Part shown: one piece after another, positions 8,076 to 17,186 of the stretch | Layout: each line of letters begins with the position of its first letter | Position numbering within the stretch: the stretch's first letter is position 1 | NCBI RefSeq assembly: GCF_011301715.1 | Contig: NZ_CP049870.1 | Coordinates: 1,550,001-1,614,000 of the forward strand | DNA: 64,000 nucleotides | Direction of reading: 5' to 3' | Origin: Sphingomonas sp. HDW15A | Lineage (GTDB): Bacteria; Pseudomonadota; Alphaproteobacteria; Sphingomonadales; Sphingomonadaceae | Translations under genes and position numbers: made by a program | Notes under the pieces: model-generated | What the model was told of the DNA's origin: nothing | What the model saw: the letters and a program-made list of their open reading frames with translations, nothing else | The model's database searches: none

Positions 8076-9548
8076 ATGGGCATTCGCTTTCTCCGACTGA
8101 CGGCCTGCGCTGCGCTTGCGGGCCTTGCGATCGCCGGCTGTTCCAAAAGGCAACCGGAAGCGGTCGATGTCGTCGTCATTGGCGCGAGCCCGGTCGAGGC
8201 CTTCGATCCCTTCCTTGGTCCGCTGACCGCGCCGCAACAGTTGGCAATGGAGAGCCTAGCCCAGGGTCTCGTTCGGTTCGACGCGCGCGGAGAAATCGTT
8301 CCCGGGCTGGCCGAGCGCTGGAGCGTTAGCGACGATGGCCTGAGTTACATCTTCCGTCTTGGCTCCGGAAAGTGGACCAATGGCCGCGAAATCCGTGCGC
8401 GCGATGTTGCGCGGCTGCTTAAGCGCCAGCTTCGCCCGACCAGCCGTAACGAATTGAAGGATACCCTCGGCGCAGTGGAAGACGTGGTCGCGATGACCGA
8501 TCGGGTTATCGAGATCCGTCTCGTCGCGCCTCGACCTCACTTGCTGCAATTGCTGGCCCAGCCCGAGTTCGGAATACTGCGCGACCGCCAGGGCAGCGGG
8601 CCGTTCACAACCGATGCGGAGCAACCCAGCCGGAAATGGCGGGCGTGGACCTACCGCAGGTCCATCGTCGACGGCCCGGACATTGTCGAGCGGGTGCGTG
8701 TCCGTTCGGCATCGGCGAAGCAGGCCGTTGCCATGTTCGGAGCGGAGGAAGCGGGCCTCGTCCTCGGGGGCTCCTTCGCCGATTTGCCGATCGCTCGACA
8801 GGCGAAGACCGGCCGGAACGCCCTTCGGTTCGATCCGGTGGCGGGCCTGTTCGGACTGGTACCGCTACGCGCCTCCGGCCTGCTTGGAAGCGTGGAAGCG
8901 CGGCGGCTGCTCAGCCGGTCCATCGACCGCCAAGCCCTCGTCGACACGCTCGACGTACCGGGACTTAATCCGCGCAGCACCTTGCTCCAGGGCGGCGGCG
9001 AAGGACTCGCGCCGCTCGCGCAATCGCCCGCGCCGCAACCGGACCCGGCGACGCTCAAGGCCGAATTGGCGGCTGAAGCGCGATCCCTATTCGGAGACGA
9101 GGTGCCGACAGTTCGGGTCCGACTTCCCGATGGACCAGGCGCGGATATCCTGCTGCAAAGGCTGCGCATCGACTGGGGCAATCTCGGTCTGAAGGTTGAG
9201 CGGGCCCAGGCTGGCGGCGGCGCGGACTTCGCACTTGTCGATTCGGTCGCGCCCACCACCTCGCCAGCCTGGTTCGTTCGCCGCTTTCGATGCTCTGTCG
9301 CCCCAATCTGCCTCAAGGAGGCCGATACCTTGATGGACTCCGCCCGGCTCGCCACGGTCGCGGCGCAACGGATCGCCTTCCTCTCGGAGGCGGCCCGGTT
9401 GCTTGAAGAGGAAGTCGCCTTCCTACCACTCGCCGCGCCGATCCGCTGGTCGCTGGTTGGTAACCGACTCCCTGGATTCACCGAGAACATTGTCGGCCGC
9501 CATCCGTTGATCGGCATTGGCAACGCTCCATCTCGCGAAGGAAATTGA
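8076..9548 (+). CDS. ABC transporter substrate-binding lipoprotein (family 5, peptide/oligopeptide type)
   Basis: The 490-residue product has a lipoprotein signal (ACAALAGLAIAGC, lipobox A-G-C). The body matches family 5 solute-binding proteins: an N-terminal AFDPFLGPLTAPQQLAMESL segment, GLAERWSVSDDGLSYIFRL, and RSIDRQALVD. These proteins deliver peptides or other solutes to an inner-membrane ABC importer, but no permease or ATPase genes are nearby. ATG 8076 is preferred over the more upstream start because it begins the signal peptide directly. The gene is divergent from the PBP gene and only 4 bp separate it from the following DUF4112 gene. Confidence 0.85.
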   Translation: MGIRFLRLTACAALAGLAIAGCSKRQPEAVDVVVIGASPVEAFDPFLGPLTAPQQLAMESLAQGLVRFDARGEIVPGLAERWSVSDDGLSYIFRLGSGKWTNGREIRARDVARLLKRQLRPTSRNELKDTLGAVEDVVAMTDRVIEIRLVAPRPHLLQLLAQPEFGILRDRQGSGPFTTDAEQPSRKWRAWTYRRSIVDGPDIVERVRVRSASAKQAVAMFGAEEAGLVLGGSFADLPIARQAKTGRNALRFDPVAGLFGLVPLRASGLLGSVEARRLLSRSIDRQALVDTLDVPGLNPRSTLLQGGGEGLAPLAQSPAPQPDPATLKAELAAEARSLFGDEVPTVRVRLPDGPGADILLQRLRIDWGNLGLKVERAQAGGGADFALVDSVAPTTSPAWFVRRFRCSVAPICLKEADTLMDSARLATVAAQRIAFLSEAARLLEEEVAFLPLAAPIRWSLVGNRLPGFTENIVGRHPLIGIGNAPSREGN

Positions 9549-9552
9549 ATCG

Positions 9553-9969
9553 ATGGCTGCTTCGGATCGTTTTTCCGCCCCTCCCCTCGATTCCAGCCCG
9601 CAGTCCGTGCGAGCACGGGTCGAAACCTTGGAGCGCGTTATGGAGCGGCTCGTCACGATCCCAGGCACTAATTACAAAGTCGGGCTCGACGTCATTCTCG
9701 ACTTCGTGCCCATCGCCGGTCCGACCGCCGCCGCGGCAATTGGCGCCTATCTCGCCTGGGAAGCACGCAACCTCGGCATGTCGAAGATGGCGTTGACGAG
9801 GATGGCCGGCAACATCGGTGTCGACTGGCTGCTAGGCCTGATCCCGTGGGTAGGAGCGGTGCCGGACTTCTTCTTCCGATCCAACACCCGCAACCTCAAG
9901 ATCATCAAGCGGCACCTCGACCGCCATCACGCCGGCACGGCGATCGTCGACGCCTCGCCTCGCCCCTAA
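9553..9969 (+). CDS. DUF4112 domain membrane protein
   Basis: The 138-residue product contains the DUF4112 pattern: a helix with RLVTIPGTNYKVGLDVILDF, two hydrophobic segments around VPIAGPTAAAAIGAYLAWEA and WLLGLIPWVGAVPDFFF, and an N-x-R-N-L-K end. Function of the family is unknown; it is predicted to be an inner-membrane protein. The ATG at 9553 follows the upstream stop by 4 bp with ribosome-binding sequence GAAGGAAA, suggesting co-transcription with the lipoprotein gene. Its last four bases overlap the convergent thioredoxin gene. Confidence 0.85.
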   Translation: MAASDRFSAPPLDSSPQSVRARVETLERVMERLVTIPGTNYKVGLDVILDFVPIAGPTAAAAIGAYLAWEARNLGMSKMALTRMAGNIGVDWLLGLIPWVGAVPDFFFRSNTRNLKIIKRHLDRHHAGTAIVDASPRP

Positions 9970-10595
9970 CGCGTACGAAGCTCGCGCCGCGCGTCGGCAA
10001 TCTCCGCTTTCAACCCGGCATAATCGAGCGCCCCGTTCGATTGCCGTTCACCGATGATGAACGCCGGCGTGCCCGGCATTCCGGCAGCATCGGCGAGCTC
10101 GATGTTGCGCTCGATTTGCCTGTCGATGTCCTTGCCGCGAAGCTTGATGTCGCGCTGGAGCTTCGCCCAGTTCAGTCCGGCCTTGCCCGCTGCGGCCCTT
10201 ATGGTCGCGTCGCTCAGACGTCCGGGCGTCATCATCAAGGCGCGATGAAAGGCGTGATGCCGGTTCTGCCACTGCGCCGCGATGGCGGACCGGGCAGCAT
10301 CGCGCGACTTCGACGAGATTGAGGGAATGTCGCGGTAAATCCACCGGACCCGCCGGTCCTCGCGCATCACGCGTTCGACATCCGGCGTGTAGCGACGGCA
10401 CTGCGGGCAAGCGTAATCCATGAAATAGACGATCGTGAGATTGTAACCACGCGGCGCGATCTGCGGCGCAATCCCGGGCTTGAAGAAATCCTCCTTCTCG
10501 ATCTCGGCTCCAGGGGCGACCAGGGCATCGCTTTGGGCTGCCGGCGCGGAGGCGCTGAGGAACGTGGCGGCGACTGCCGCAAAGATGCGACTCAT
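9966..10595 (-). CDS. Periplasmic thioredoxin-fold (DsbA-like) protein
   Basis: The 209-residue product has a signal peptide (MSRIFAAVAATFLSASAPA) and a thioredoxin-fold start YFMDYACPQCRRYTPDVERV with the redox motif C-P-Q-C. A later GMPGTPAFIIGE holds the cis-proline loop. This fits the DSBA-like thioredoxin family that oxidises or isomerises disulfides in the periplasm. The ATG at 10595 overlaps the stop of the S9 peptidase gene (ATGA), so the two are probably co-translated. The 3' end overlaps DUF4112 by 4 bp on the other strand. Confidence 0.85.
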   Translation of the reverse strand: MSRIFAAVAATFLSASAPAAQSDALVAPGAEIEKEDFFKPGIAPQIAPRGYNLTIVYFMDYACPQCRRYTPDVERVMREDRRVRWIYRDIPSISSKSRDAARSAIAAQWQNRHHAFHRALMMTPGRLSDATIRAAAGKAGLNWAKLQRDIKLRGKDIDRQIERNIELADAAGMPGTPAFIIGERQSNGALDYAGLKAEIADARRELRTR

Positions 10596-12679
10596 TTCCT
10601 GGGCGCCAGTTCCCGCGTCAGGAACGCCCACAGCAGCGCTGCCCGCTTGGCGTCTTCGGCCCGGTCGGCGCCGACCGAGTGCCCGCCCTCCAGATACTCA
10701 TGGTAGTAGACGGTGCTACCAGTGGCTTTCAGCTTCGCGGCACCTTTGCGCGCATGGCCGGGATGCACCCGGTCGTCCTTGGTCGACAGATAGAAGAAGG
10801 TCGCCGGATAACGGACGTTTGGCTTAATGCTCTGATAGGGTGAATATTTGGACATGAACGACCAGTCGGCCGGCTTGTCCGGATCGCCGTATTCGTCGAT
10901 CCACGATGCGCCGGCACTGAGGTGCGAGTAGCGCTTCATGTCGAACAAGGGTGAGCCGATTATCGCCGCGCGATAAAGGTCGGGATGCTGGGTGATCGCG
11001 GCGCCGGTCAGTACCCCGCCGTTGGAACGGCCGGATATTGCGATGCCGTCTTTCCGCGCGATGCCCTTGGCGATGAGGTCGCGCGCGACCGCTTCGAGAT
11101 CGTCAAAGCTGTTCTGCCTTTTCTCGCGAAGCGCAGCCTTGTGCCACGCCGGTCCGTACTCGCCGCCCCCGCGGATATTGGCGAGCACATAGGCGCCGCC
11201 GTCCTCTGCCCAGAACAGGCCGAGCGGCCCGGCGCGATAGGGCTGGCCGGTGAGATAGGTCGGCGTTTGCGCCGCGCGGAAGCCGCCATAGGCATGGATC
11301 AGGGTCGGCACCGGATGTTCGGAGCCCAACTTCTTCCGAACCAGGAAATAGGGAACCTTGGTGCCGTCCTTCGACGTCGCGAAATTCTGCTGAACGGCGA
11401 ACTTCGAGGAATCGAATTGCGCCGGCAAGGCGGCAACCTGCTTGCTCGTCCCGTCCGCATTCACCGCCATCAGCGTCGTCGGGGTCAGCATCCCCTCGAC
11501 GCTGGCGAAGGCCACGTCCTTCTTGCCAGCAGTCGCGCCGAGCGAGATGGTGCTGTTGGCGGGAAGGTCGATCGTCCGCTGCGCCCAGCGTCCGCCGTCA
11601 CCCGGGGTCAACGCCAGCAGCTTGCCCGACACGTCGTCGAGGAGCTTGACCCACAGCACGTTGTCGCTGGCTGAAACCTGCTCGATCGACTGACTGGCCG
11701 TCGGCCGCATGACCAGCGTCGGCGCGGCGTCCGGACGGTCGAGATCGAATGCGACCAAGTCGCCCGGCTGGAAGCTTCCCAACGGGTCGACGAGACTGAC
11801 GATCGCCTTTCCGCCGATGACATCGTTGAATTCCGCACTCTCCGGGATTGGCAGACGGATCGCCTTTCCGTCAGCACCGAGCAGCGACCATTGTGCGGTG
11901 AAGAAGCCATTGCCGCGACGGACGAAAACCCGGCGCTTGTCGCCGTCCATTGTCGTATATCCGCCAACGCTGATGTCTGCCTCGACACCTTCAAGGACGG
12001 TCGTCGCGGAAGCCCAGGGTGTGCCGCGCTTCCAGCGCTTCACGATCCGCGGATAGCCGGAACGGGTTGCTGTTCCTTCTCCTTCGACTCGAGCAACGAG
12101 GAGCGTGTCCTGGTCCACCCAGGTGGCATCGTTCTTGCCTTCCGGAACCACGAACCCGCCCTCGACGATCTTGCCCGTCTCGAAGTCGAATTCGCGCACG
12201 ACATCGGCGTCGGTGCCGCCAGGCGACAGCGCGACCAAGCAGCGCTTATATTCGGGCGCAAGGCAGTTGGCGCCGTGCCAGACCCAGCTCTTGCCCTCCG
12301 CCTTGCCTAGCGCGTCAACATCGATCAGCACCCGCCAGTCGGGCTTGCCGGAGATGTAACTGTCAAGGCTCGCCACACGCCACAGGCCGCGCTTGTGATT
12401 GGCATCGACCCAGTGATTGAGCACCTTGTCGCCGATCACCGCGCTCGGCATCGCAATCTGCTCTGGGTCCTGCAGGATCTTGAGCGCCCGCGCCTGTCGC
12501 TCGGCATAGCCCGGCATGTTCGTCAGCACATTCTCGGTCTCGGCATTCCACGCCTTGACCTGCTCGAGTGGCTTTGCGCCCTCAATCTCTTCCAGCCACA
12601 GAAAAGGGTCGGCGGATTGGGCGATGGCAGTCGCAGCGACGGTTGAAGCAAGGGCGGTGGCAAACAAGGCAGGACGCAA
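10592..12679 (-). CDS. Prolyl oligopeptidase family (S9) serine peptidase, exported
   Basis: The 695-residue product has an N-terminal signal peptide ending near AIAQ, a beta-propeller-like region, and a C-terminal alpha/beta hydrolase domain with nucleophile GRSNGG, acid DDRVHPGHA and histidine EGGHS. It cleaves peptides after proline or similar residues, probably in the periplasm. The start is taken as TTG at 12679 because AAGGAGAT lies 5-6 bases upstream of it; the frame remains open to 12733 without a ribosome-binding site. It is coupled by ATGA to the DsbA-like gene, whose disulfide activity could serve this exported enzyme (inference). Confidence 0.88.
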   Translation of the reverse strand: MRPALFATALASTVAATAIAQSADPFLWLEEIEGAKPLEQVKAWNAETENVLTNMPGYAERQARALKILQDPEQIAMPSAVIGDKVLNHWVDANHKRGLWRVASLDSYISGKPDWRVLIDVDALGKAEGKSWVWHGANCLAPEYKRCLVALSPGGTDADVVREFDFETGKIVEGGFVVPEGKNDATWVDQDTLLVARVEGEGTATRSGYPRIVKRWKRGTPWASATTVLEGVEADISVGGYTTMDGDKRRVFVRRGNGFFTAQWSLLGADGKAIRLPIPESAEFNDVIGGKAIVSLVDPLGSFQPGDLVAFDLDRPDAAPTLVMRPTASQSIEQVSASDNVLWVKLLDDVSGKLLALTPGDGGRWAQRTIDLPANSTISLGATAGKKDVAFASVEGMLTPTTLMAVNADGTSKQVAALPAQFDSSKFAVQQNFATSKDGTKVPYFLVRKKLGSEHPVPTLIHAYGGFRAAQTPTYLTGQPYRAGPLGLFWAEDGGAYVLANIRGGGEYGPAWHKAALREKRQNSFDDLEAVARDLIAKGIARKDGIAISGRSNGGVLTGAAITQHPDLYRAAIIGSPLFDMKRYSHLSAGASWIDEYGDPDKPADWSFMSKYSPYQSIKPNVRYPATFFYLSTKDDRVHPGHARKGAAKLKATGSTVYYHEYLEGGHSVGADRAEDAKRAALLWAFLTRELAPRK

Positions 12680-12785
12680 CGTCGATCTCCTTCGAGTTGG
12701 CGGGCTTGTGGAAGGCGGCGCAGGGAAGGTCAACGCCGCTTCGAAGAAGGATTGCGGACGACGCTCGGGCGGCTAGGCTGCGTTG

Positions 12786-14549
12786 ATGACTCTCAGCATG
12801 ATCCGCACATTGGCGCTTGCCGCCCTCTCCGTCCCGGCTGCCTCATTCGCTCAGGCACCTGCCCCAGCCACTTCGGCCCCTGCAAGTGCCGCGGACCAGA
12901 AGCTCCGGAACATCTATGAAGCTTACGCGACGTGGCAGGCGAAAGAATATGGCTCGATCGAGGACAGCCGCGGCGAAACCGACCAGGCGGACTATCTGCC
13001 AAAGGTCGATCCCGCCGCCTTCCGCCGCCGCGGCGAACATCTCCAGTCGATACTGAAACAGGTGAAGGCGATCGATCCCGCCACGCTCTCACCTGTAGAG
13101 CAGGTCAATGCCGCGATCCTCGGGACCGAGCTTGAGGCTGCTATCGCCGACATCGCATTCCGCGACTATGAGATGCCCGCCAATTCGGACAGCAACTTCT
13201 GGACCTATCACGAAGCGCGCGGCCAGCTTGCCGACGTCGCCGCCTACAAGCGTTACATCGCCCGGATGCGCGACCTTCCGCGCTACTTCGACGAGAATAT
13301 CGCGAACATGCGCGTGGGGTTGAAACGCGGCTTCACACCGCCCGCGATCACGCTTCAGGGCCGCGACAGCTCGATTGCCAACTATATCAAGCCTGCTGCC
13401 GAAAGCAGCTTCTACGCCAGCTTCAAGGACATGCCGGCCAACATCCCGGCGGCCGAGGCGGACAAGCTTCGCGCCGATGCCCGCGCCGCCATCGATGGAT
13501 CGGTCGTCCCGGCCTATCGCAAGCTCCTCGCCTTCTGGCGCGACGAATATGTGCCGGGCGCGCGGAAGACGACGGCTGCGCGCGACCTGCCGGGCGGCGA
13601 TGCCTACTACCGCTCGCAGGTCCGCAAATATACGACGCTGGCCTCGACTCCCGAGGAGATTCACCAGCTCGGCCTGAAGGAAGTGACGCGCATCGAAGCG
13701 GCGATGAGCGCGACGATGAAGGAAGCGAAGTTCGAGGGCAGCTTCGCCGACTTCTTAAAATTCTTGAAAAGCGATCCCCAGTTCATCGCCAAGACTCCGG
13801 ACGAACTGCTCGGCGTCTCGTCCTATGTCGCCAAGCGCGTCGACGGGAAGCTGAAGGATTATTTTGAGGTACTTCCTCGCCGGCGCTTCACCATCATCCC
13901 GGTTCCCGAAGCCCTTGCGCCCTTCTACACGGCGGGCCGCGGCGGCCTCGAAAGCTGCCAGATGAACACCTACAACCTGCCTGTCCGCCAGCTTTACAAC
14001 ATCCCGGCGCTGACCCTTCACGAATGCGCGCCAGGCCACAGCTTCCAGGCCGCGCTTGCCGAAGAAGGCAGCACCCTCCCCCGCTTCCGCCGCAACCTCT
14101 ATTTCTCCGGCTACGGCGAAGGCTGGGGCCTCTATGTCGAGTGGCTCGGCAACGAGATGGGCATCTATCGCAACCCTTACGAGCGGTTCGGCCAGCAGAG
14201 CTACGAGATGTGGCGCGCGGCGCGGCTGGTGATCGACACGGGAATCCACCTCTACGGCTGGCCCAGGGAAAAGGCGATCGACTATCTCGCCAGCCATACC
14301 GCGCTGTCGCAGCACGAGGTCGAGACCGAGGTCGACCGCTACATCAGCTGGCCGGGCCAGGCGCTAAGCTACAAGCTGGGCGAACTCACCATTCGCCGTC
14401 TTCGCGCCGAGGCGGAGAAGGAGCTCGGGCCAAAGTTCAACATCCGCAAGTTCCACACCATGCTCTTGGGTATCGGCGCGGTGCCGCTGCCCGTCCTAGA
14501 GAGCGAGGTTCGCCGCTTCATCGCCGCGAGCAAAGGCAAGAACGGCTGA
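12786..14549 (+). CDS. DUF885 family zinc-dependent peptidase, exported
   Basis: The product has about 587 residues and an N-terminal signal (IRTLALAALSVPAASFAQA). The DUF885 signature HECAPGHSFQ, with the HExxPGH zinc site, occurs around residue 420, and the downstream helix has EGWGLYVEWLGNEMG with the likely third ligand. Related proteins behave as metallocarboxypeptidase-like enzymes. ATG 12786 or 12798 are both possible starts. It is divergent from the S9 peptidase, so this locus has two exported peptidases back to back. Confidence 0.88.
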   Translation: MTLSMIRTLALAALSVPAASFAQAPAPATSAPASAADQKLRNIYEAYATWQAKEYGSIEDSRGETDQADYLPKVDPAAFRRRGEHLQSILKQVKAIDPATLSPVEQVNAAILGTELEAAIADIAFRDYEMPANSDSNFWTYHEARGQLADVAAYKRYIARMRDLPRYFDENIANMRVGLKRGFTPPAITLQGRDSSIANYIKPAAESSFYASFKDMPANIPAAEADKLRADARAAIDGSVVPAYRKLLAFWRDEYVPGARKTTAARDLPGGDAYYRSQVRKYTTLASTPEEIHQLGLKEVTRIEAAMSATMKEAKFEGSFADFLKFLKSDPQFIAKTPDELLGVSSYVAKRVDGKLKDYFEVLPRRRFTIIPVPEALAPFYTAGRGGLESCQMNTYNLPVRQLYNIPALTLHECAPGHSFQAALAEEGSTLPRFRRNLYFSGYGEGWGLYVEWLGNEMGIYRNPYERFGQQSYEMWRAARLVIDTGIHLYGWPREKAIDYLASHTALSQHEVETEVDRYISWPGQALSYKLGELTIRRLRAEAEKELGPKFNIRKFHTMLLGIGAVPLPVLESEVRRFIAASKGKNG

Positions 14550-14606
14550 CACGTGAAAATGGCGGACGGAAATCGCTTCCGCCCACCATCTCATTAGTTC
14601 GATCGC

Positions 14607-15248
14607 TTAGAAGCGCAGGCCGAAGCCGAGCAGCAACTGATCGCGATGGCTGTCGACCTTAATGTCGACGCCGTCTTCCGAACTGTCGTAATCGTTGTAG
14701 TTCGTGCGAACATACTCGGCGCGCACATAGCCGGTCGAGCTAACCGCCATTTCCCCACCAAGGCCGAAATGGAAGCCGTCGCGGTCGGCCTTGTCCGAGT
14801 AATCGTAGTCGCTGTCGATGAAGTCCTCATACGTCGACTTCAGCTGGCCGTTGCTGTAGCCGGCCTTGGCGTAGAGCAGGATCGTCGGCGACACAGCGGC
14901 GCCGACGCGGCCACCGAGCGTGAAGTTGCGGCCGAGCTTCAGGCAAGCCTTGTCATCGCCGTAGACTTCGCCGCATTCCTTGGTGGTCGCCCATTCGGCA
15001 CCGGCATAGGCACCGAAGATACCCTGCGCCCCGATCGGGAAGTCGTAGCCGACCTCAGCGCCGAGGTTGAAACCGGAATCGTCTCCGTCGTCCGAGAATT
15101 CATCGAACCCATCGTCGTAATCGACGTCGATCGTGAAGCGGTCAAAACCGCCACGGACTTCAGCGCGCGGGCCGGTGAAGCCAGCGGCAAAGGCCGGCGA
15201 GCCAACCAGCGTGGCTGCGCCGAGCGCGAGTAGGATCTTGGTACGCAT
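14607..15248 (-). CDS. Outer-membrane beta-barrel protein (OmpA/opacity-like porin family)
   Basis: The 213-residue product has a signal peptide (MRTKILLALGAATLVGSPAFA), alternating-pattern strands rich in Gly, Tyr and Asp, and the terminal aromatic LLLGFGLRF typical of beta-barrel insertion signals. Two cysteines in KECGEVYGDDKACLKL could form a loop disulfide. Its size suggests an 8-stranded barrel. The loops are unusually acidic (Asp-rich). A terminator-like hairpin lies only 30 bp upstream of the ATG at 15248, so its promoter or expression control is unusual. Confidence 0.82.
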   Translation of the reverse strand: MRTKILLALGAATLVGSPAFAAGFTGPRAEVRGGFDRFTIDVDYDDGFDEFSDDGDDSGFNLGAEVGYDFPIGAQGIFGAYAGAEWATTKECGEVYGDDKACLKLGRNFTLGGRVGAAVSPTILLYAKAGYSNGQLKSTYEDFIDSDYDYSDKADRDGFHFGLGGEMAVSSTGYVRAEYVRTNYNDYDSSEDGVDIKVDSHRDQLLLGFGLRF

Positions 15249-15277
15249 GAAATACCCCCAATAGATTCTGGATTTAT

Positions 15278-15300
15278 AAAAAAACGGGCGAAGTCGCCCG
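15278..15300 (-). terminator. Rho-independent terminator between nadA and the beta-barrel gene
   Basis: On the minus strand CGGGCG-ACTT-CGCCCG (15285-15300) is followed by seven T residues (15278-15284). It would end the nadA transcript, but it also sits in the immediate 5' region of the outer-membrane protein gene, where it could act as an attenuator. Confidence 0.8.
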
Positions 15301-15396
15301 CGCCGCCGCTGCTAAACAGCGTTGTTGATACATGCAACGTTTATTCGAGTTCTTGACGACAGTTTCGACGAACGGTCAGATAACAACCGGTTTTTC

Positions 15397-16443
15397 TTAC
15401 TCGCCCGCAACCTGCGGGCCGCTTAGAGTACCCGCATCGAGTTCGTCGTTCTTGAGCTTCGGCCGCCCGACATCGCCCTGCCCGACGGTATGCCCAGCCA
15501 TTTCGAGCATCCGCTGCAGCGGCTTTCTCGCCGCCTCCATGACCTCGGGCGAAAGCTCAATGCGCGGCTGAAGGTCGCGAAGCGCGAAATATAGCTTCTC
15601 CAGCGTGTTGAGCGCCATGTACGGGCACATGTTGCAGTTGCAGTTGCCGTCGCCGCCGGGCACGCCGATGAACGTCTTGTTCGGCGCCGCCTTCTCCATC
15701 TGGTGGATGATGTGCGGTTCTGTCGCAACCAGGATGGTGTCGTTCGGGCTTTCGATCGCGAATTTCAGGATCGCGCTGGTCGATCCGACCATGTCGGCAT
15801 GGTCGATGATGTGCGGAGGGCATTCCGGATGCGCCGCCACTGGAGCTCCGGGATGCTCGGCTTTCAGCTTCAACAGCTTGGTTTCCGAAAACGCCTGGTG
15901 GACGATGCAGATGCCGGGCCAAAGCAGCATTTCGCGCCCGAACTTGCGGGCGAGATAACCGCCGAGGTGCCGGTCGGGACCGAAGATGATCTTCTGGTCC
16001 TTCGGAATCTGGTCAAGAATCGCCTCCGCGCTCGAGGAAGTGACGATGATGTCGCTGAGCGCTTTCACTTCGGCCGAGCAGTTGATGTAGGTCAGCGCGA
16101 TATGGTCCGGGTGCTTCTCCCGAAAAGCCTTGAACTGGTCGGGCGGGCAGCTGTCCTCCAGGCTGCAACCTGCTTCCATGTCCGGCAGGACGACGATCTT
16201 GTCCGGCGACAGGATCTTCGCGGTCTCGGCCATGAATCGCACGCCGCAAAAGGCGATAACATCCGCATCTGTGGCCGCGGCTTTGCGCGACAGGTCCAGG
16301 CTGTCGCCGACGAAATCGGCAAGGTCCTGGATTTCCGGCTTCTGGTAATAATGCGCGAGGATGACCGCGTTGCGCTCCGTCTTCAGCCGCTTGATTTCGG
16401 CGAGGAGGTCCAGCCCCTTCAACGTCTGCGATTGCGCGGTCAC
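15397..16443 (-). CDS. nadA: Quinolinate synthase A
   Basis: The 348-residue NadA condenses iminoaspartate with dihydroxyacetone phosphate to quinolinate in NAD synthesis. The [4Fe-4S] cysteines can be placed in FCGVRFMAET, AGCSLEDSCPP and GNCNCNMCPYM. HYYQKPEIQDLADFVGDSL is a further signature. The start is GTG at 16443, preceded by AGGAGAAAAAC; it overlaps the stop of the DUF4230 gene (GTGA), so the two are coupled. The product is cytoplasmic. No nadB or nadC is in the window. Confidence 0.97.
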   Translation of the reverse strand: MTAQSQTLKGLDLLAEIKRLKTERNAVILAHYYQKPEIQDLADFVGDSLDLSRKAAATDADVIAFCGVRFMAETAKILSPDKIVVLPDMEAGCSLEDSCPPDQFKAFREKHPDHIALTYINCSAEVKALSDIIVTSSSAEAILDQIPKDQKIIFGPDRHLGGYLARKFGREMLLWPGICIVHQAFSETKLLKLKAEHPGAPVAAHPECPPHIIDHADMVGSTSAILKFAIESPNDTILVATEPHIIHQMEKAAPNKTFIGVPGGDGNCNCNMCPYMALNTLEKLYFALRDLQPRIELSPEVMEAARKPLQRMLEMAGHTVGQGDVGRPKLKNDELDAGTLSGPQVAGE

Positions 16444-17186
16444 CGTTTTTCTCCTCGGCGTTGCGCCGCCTCTTCAAGCACTTCGTTATAGGAACGGCTG
16501 CGGTCAAGATATTCGGGCGGTTCTTTTGTCTCGCCTCGATAGCGTGCGACGACCTTGGCATTGGTGAAACCCGCCGCCTGTAGCGGCATCGCGAAACTTC
16601 GTTCGATCGCCTGCCGCCCAGCCTCTCGCGCAAGGCTCATTGGCACCGCGCCGGACGCCTGCTTTCTGAGGTCGGCGACGGCCCGCGCGCGATTGGCTCG
16701 GTCAAGCGTGCTTTCCGCATCGGTCACCGCGCCGAGAACGCCGCCTTCGCCATATTCGCGCGCAGCGGCGAGATCGACTTCCGGCCCGGCAAGCTCGATG
16801 TCCGGCAACGTCACTTCCAGCGTGCTCGACCCTTGATCCCATTTCACGTCATTGGGGCCTAGCTTCGATAGGTCGAGCTCATAGCGGACGTCGCCCGGAA
16901 GGATGAGCGTCCGCTCCGCGCTGACGAGGCCGCCGAAGCGCTCCTGCCGGCTCGACGTGACCGAGACATAGCGGGCGACGAAGGGCACCAGCCGGTTCTG
17001 CGCGCGCATCGATTGCAGCGCCGAAGTCGCCACGGTCTGCGGGTCGGGGCCGGAACCGAACAGCCAGCTTCCGACCTTGCTCACGCCACCGGCAAGCAGT
17101 CCCAGCAATAGCGCAGCGACGATCATCGCGGCGATCACCGGGGCGGGAATCCGCCGGGCGCTCCTTGGTGTCAGTGGGTCGTCCAT
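16440..17186 (-). CDS. DUF4230 domain protein with N-terminal membrane anchor
   Basis: The 248-residue product has one N-terminal transmembrane helix (AAMIVAALLLGLLAGGV) and a soluble domain with the DUF4230 features: a strand with FVARYVSVTSS, a VSAERTLILPGDVRYELDLS core, and a long basic/alanine helix toward the end. The function is unknown. It overlaps the upstream MBL gene by 16 bp and the downstream nadA by 4 bp, so all three form one operon. The link to NAD synthesis is positional only. Confidence 0.82.
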   Translation of the reverse strand: MDDPLTPRSARRIPAPVIAAMIVAALLLGLLAGGVSKVGSWLFGSGPDPQTVATSALQSMRAQNRLVPFVARYVSVTSSRQERFGGLVSAERTLILPGDVRYELDLSKLGPNDVKWDQGSSTLEVTLPDIELAGPEVDLAAAREYGEGGVLGAVTDAESTLDRANRARAVADLRKQASGAVPMSLAREAGRQAIERSFAMPLQAAGFTNAKVVARYRGETKEPPEYLDRSRSYNEVLEEAAQRRGEKR

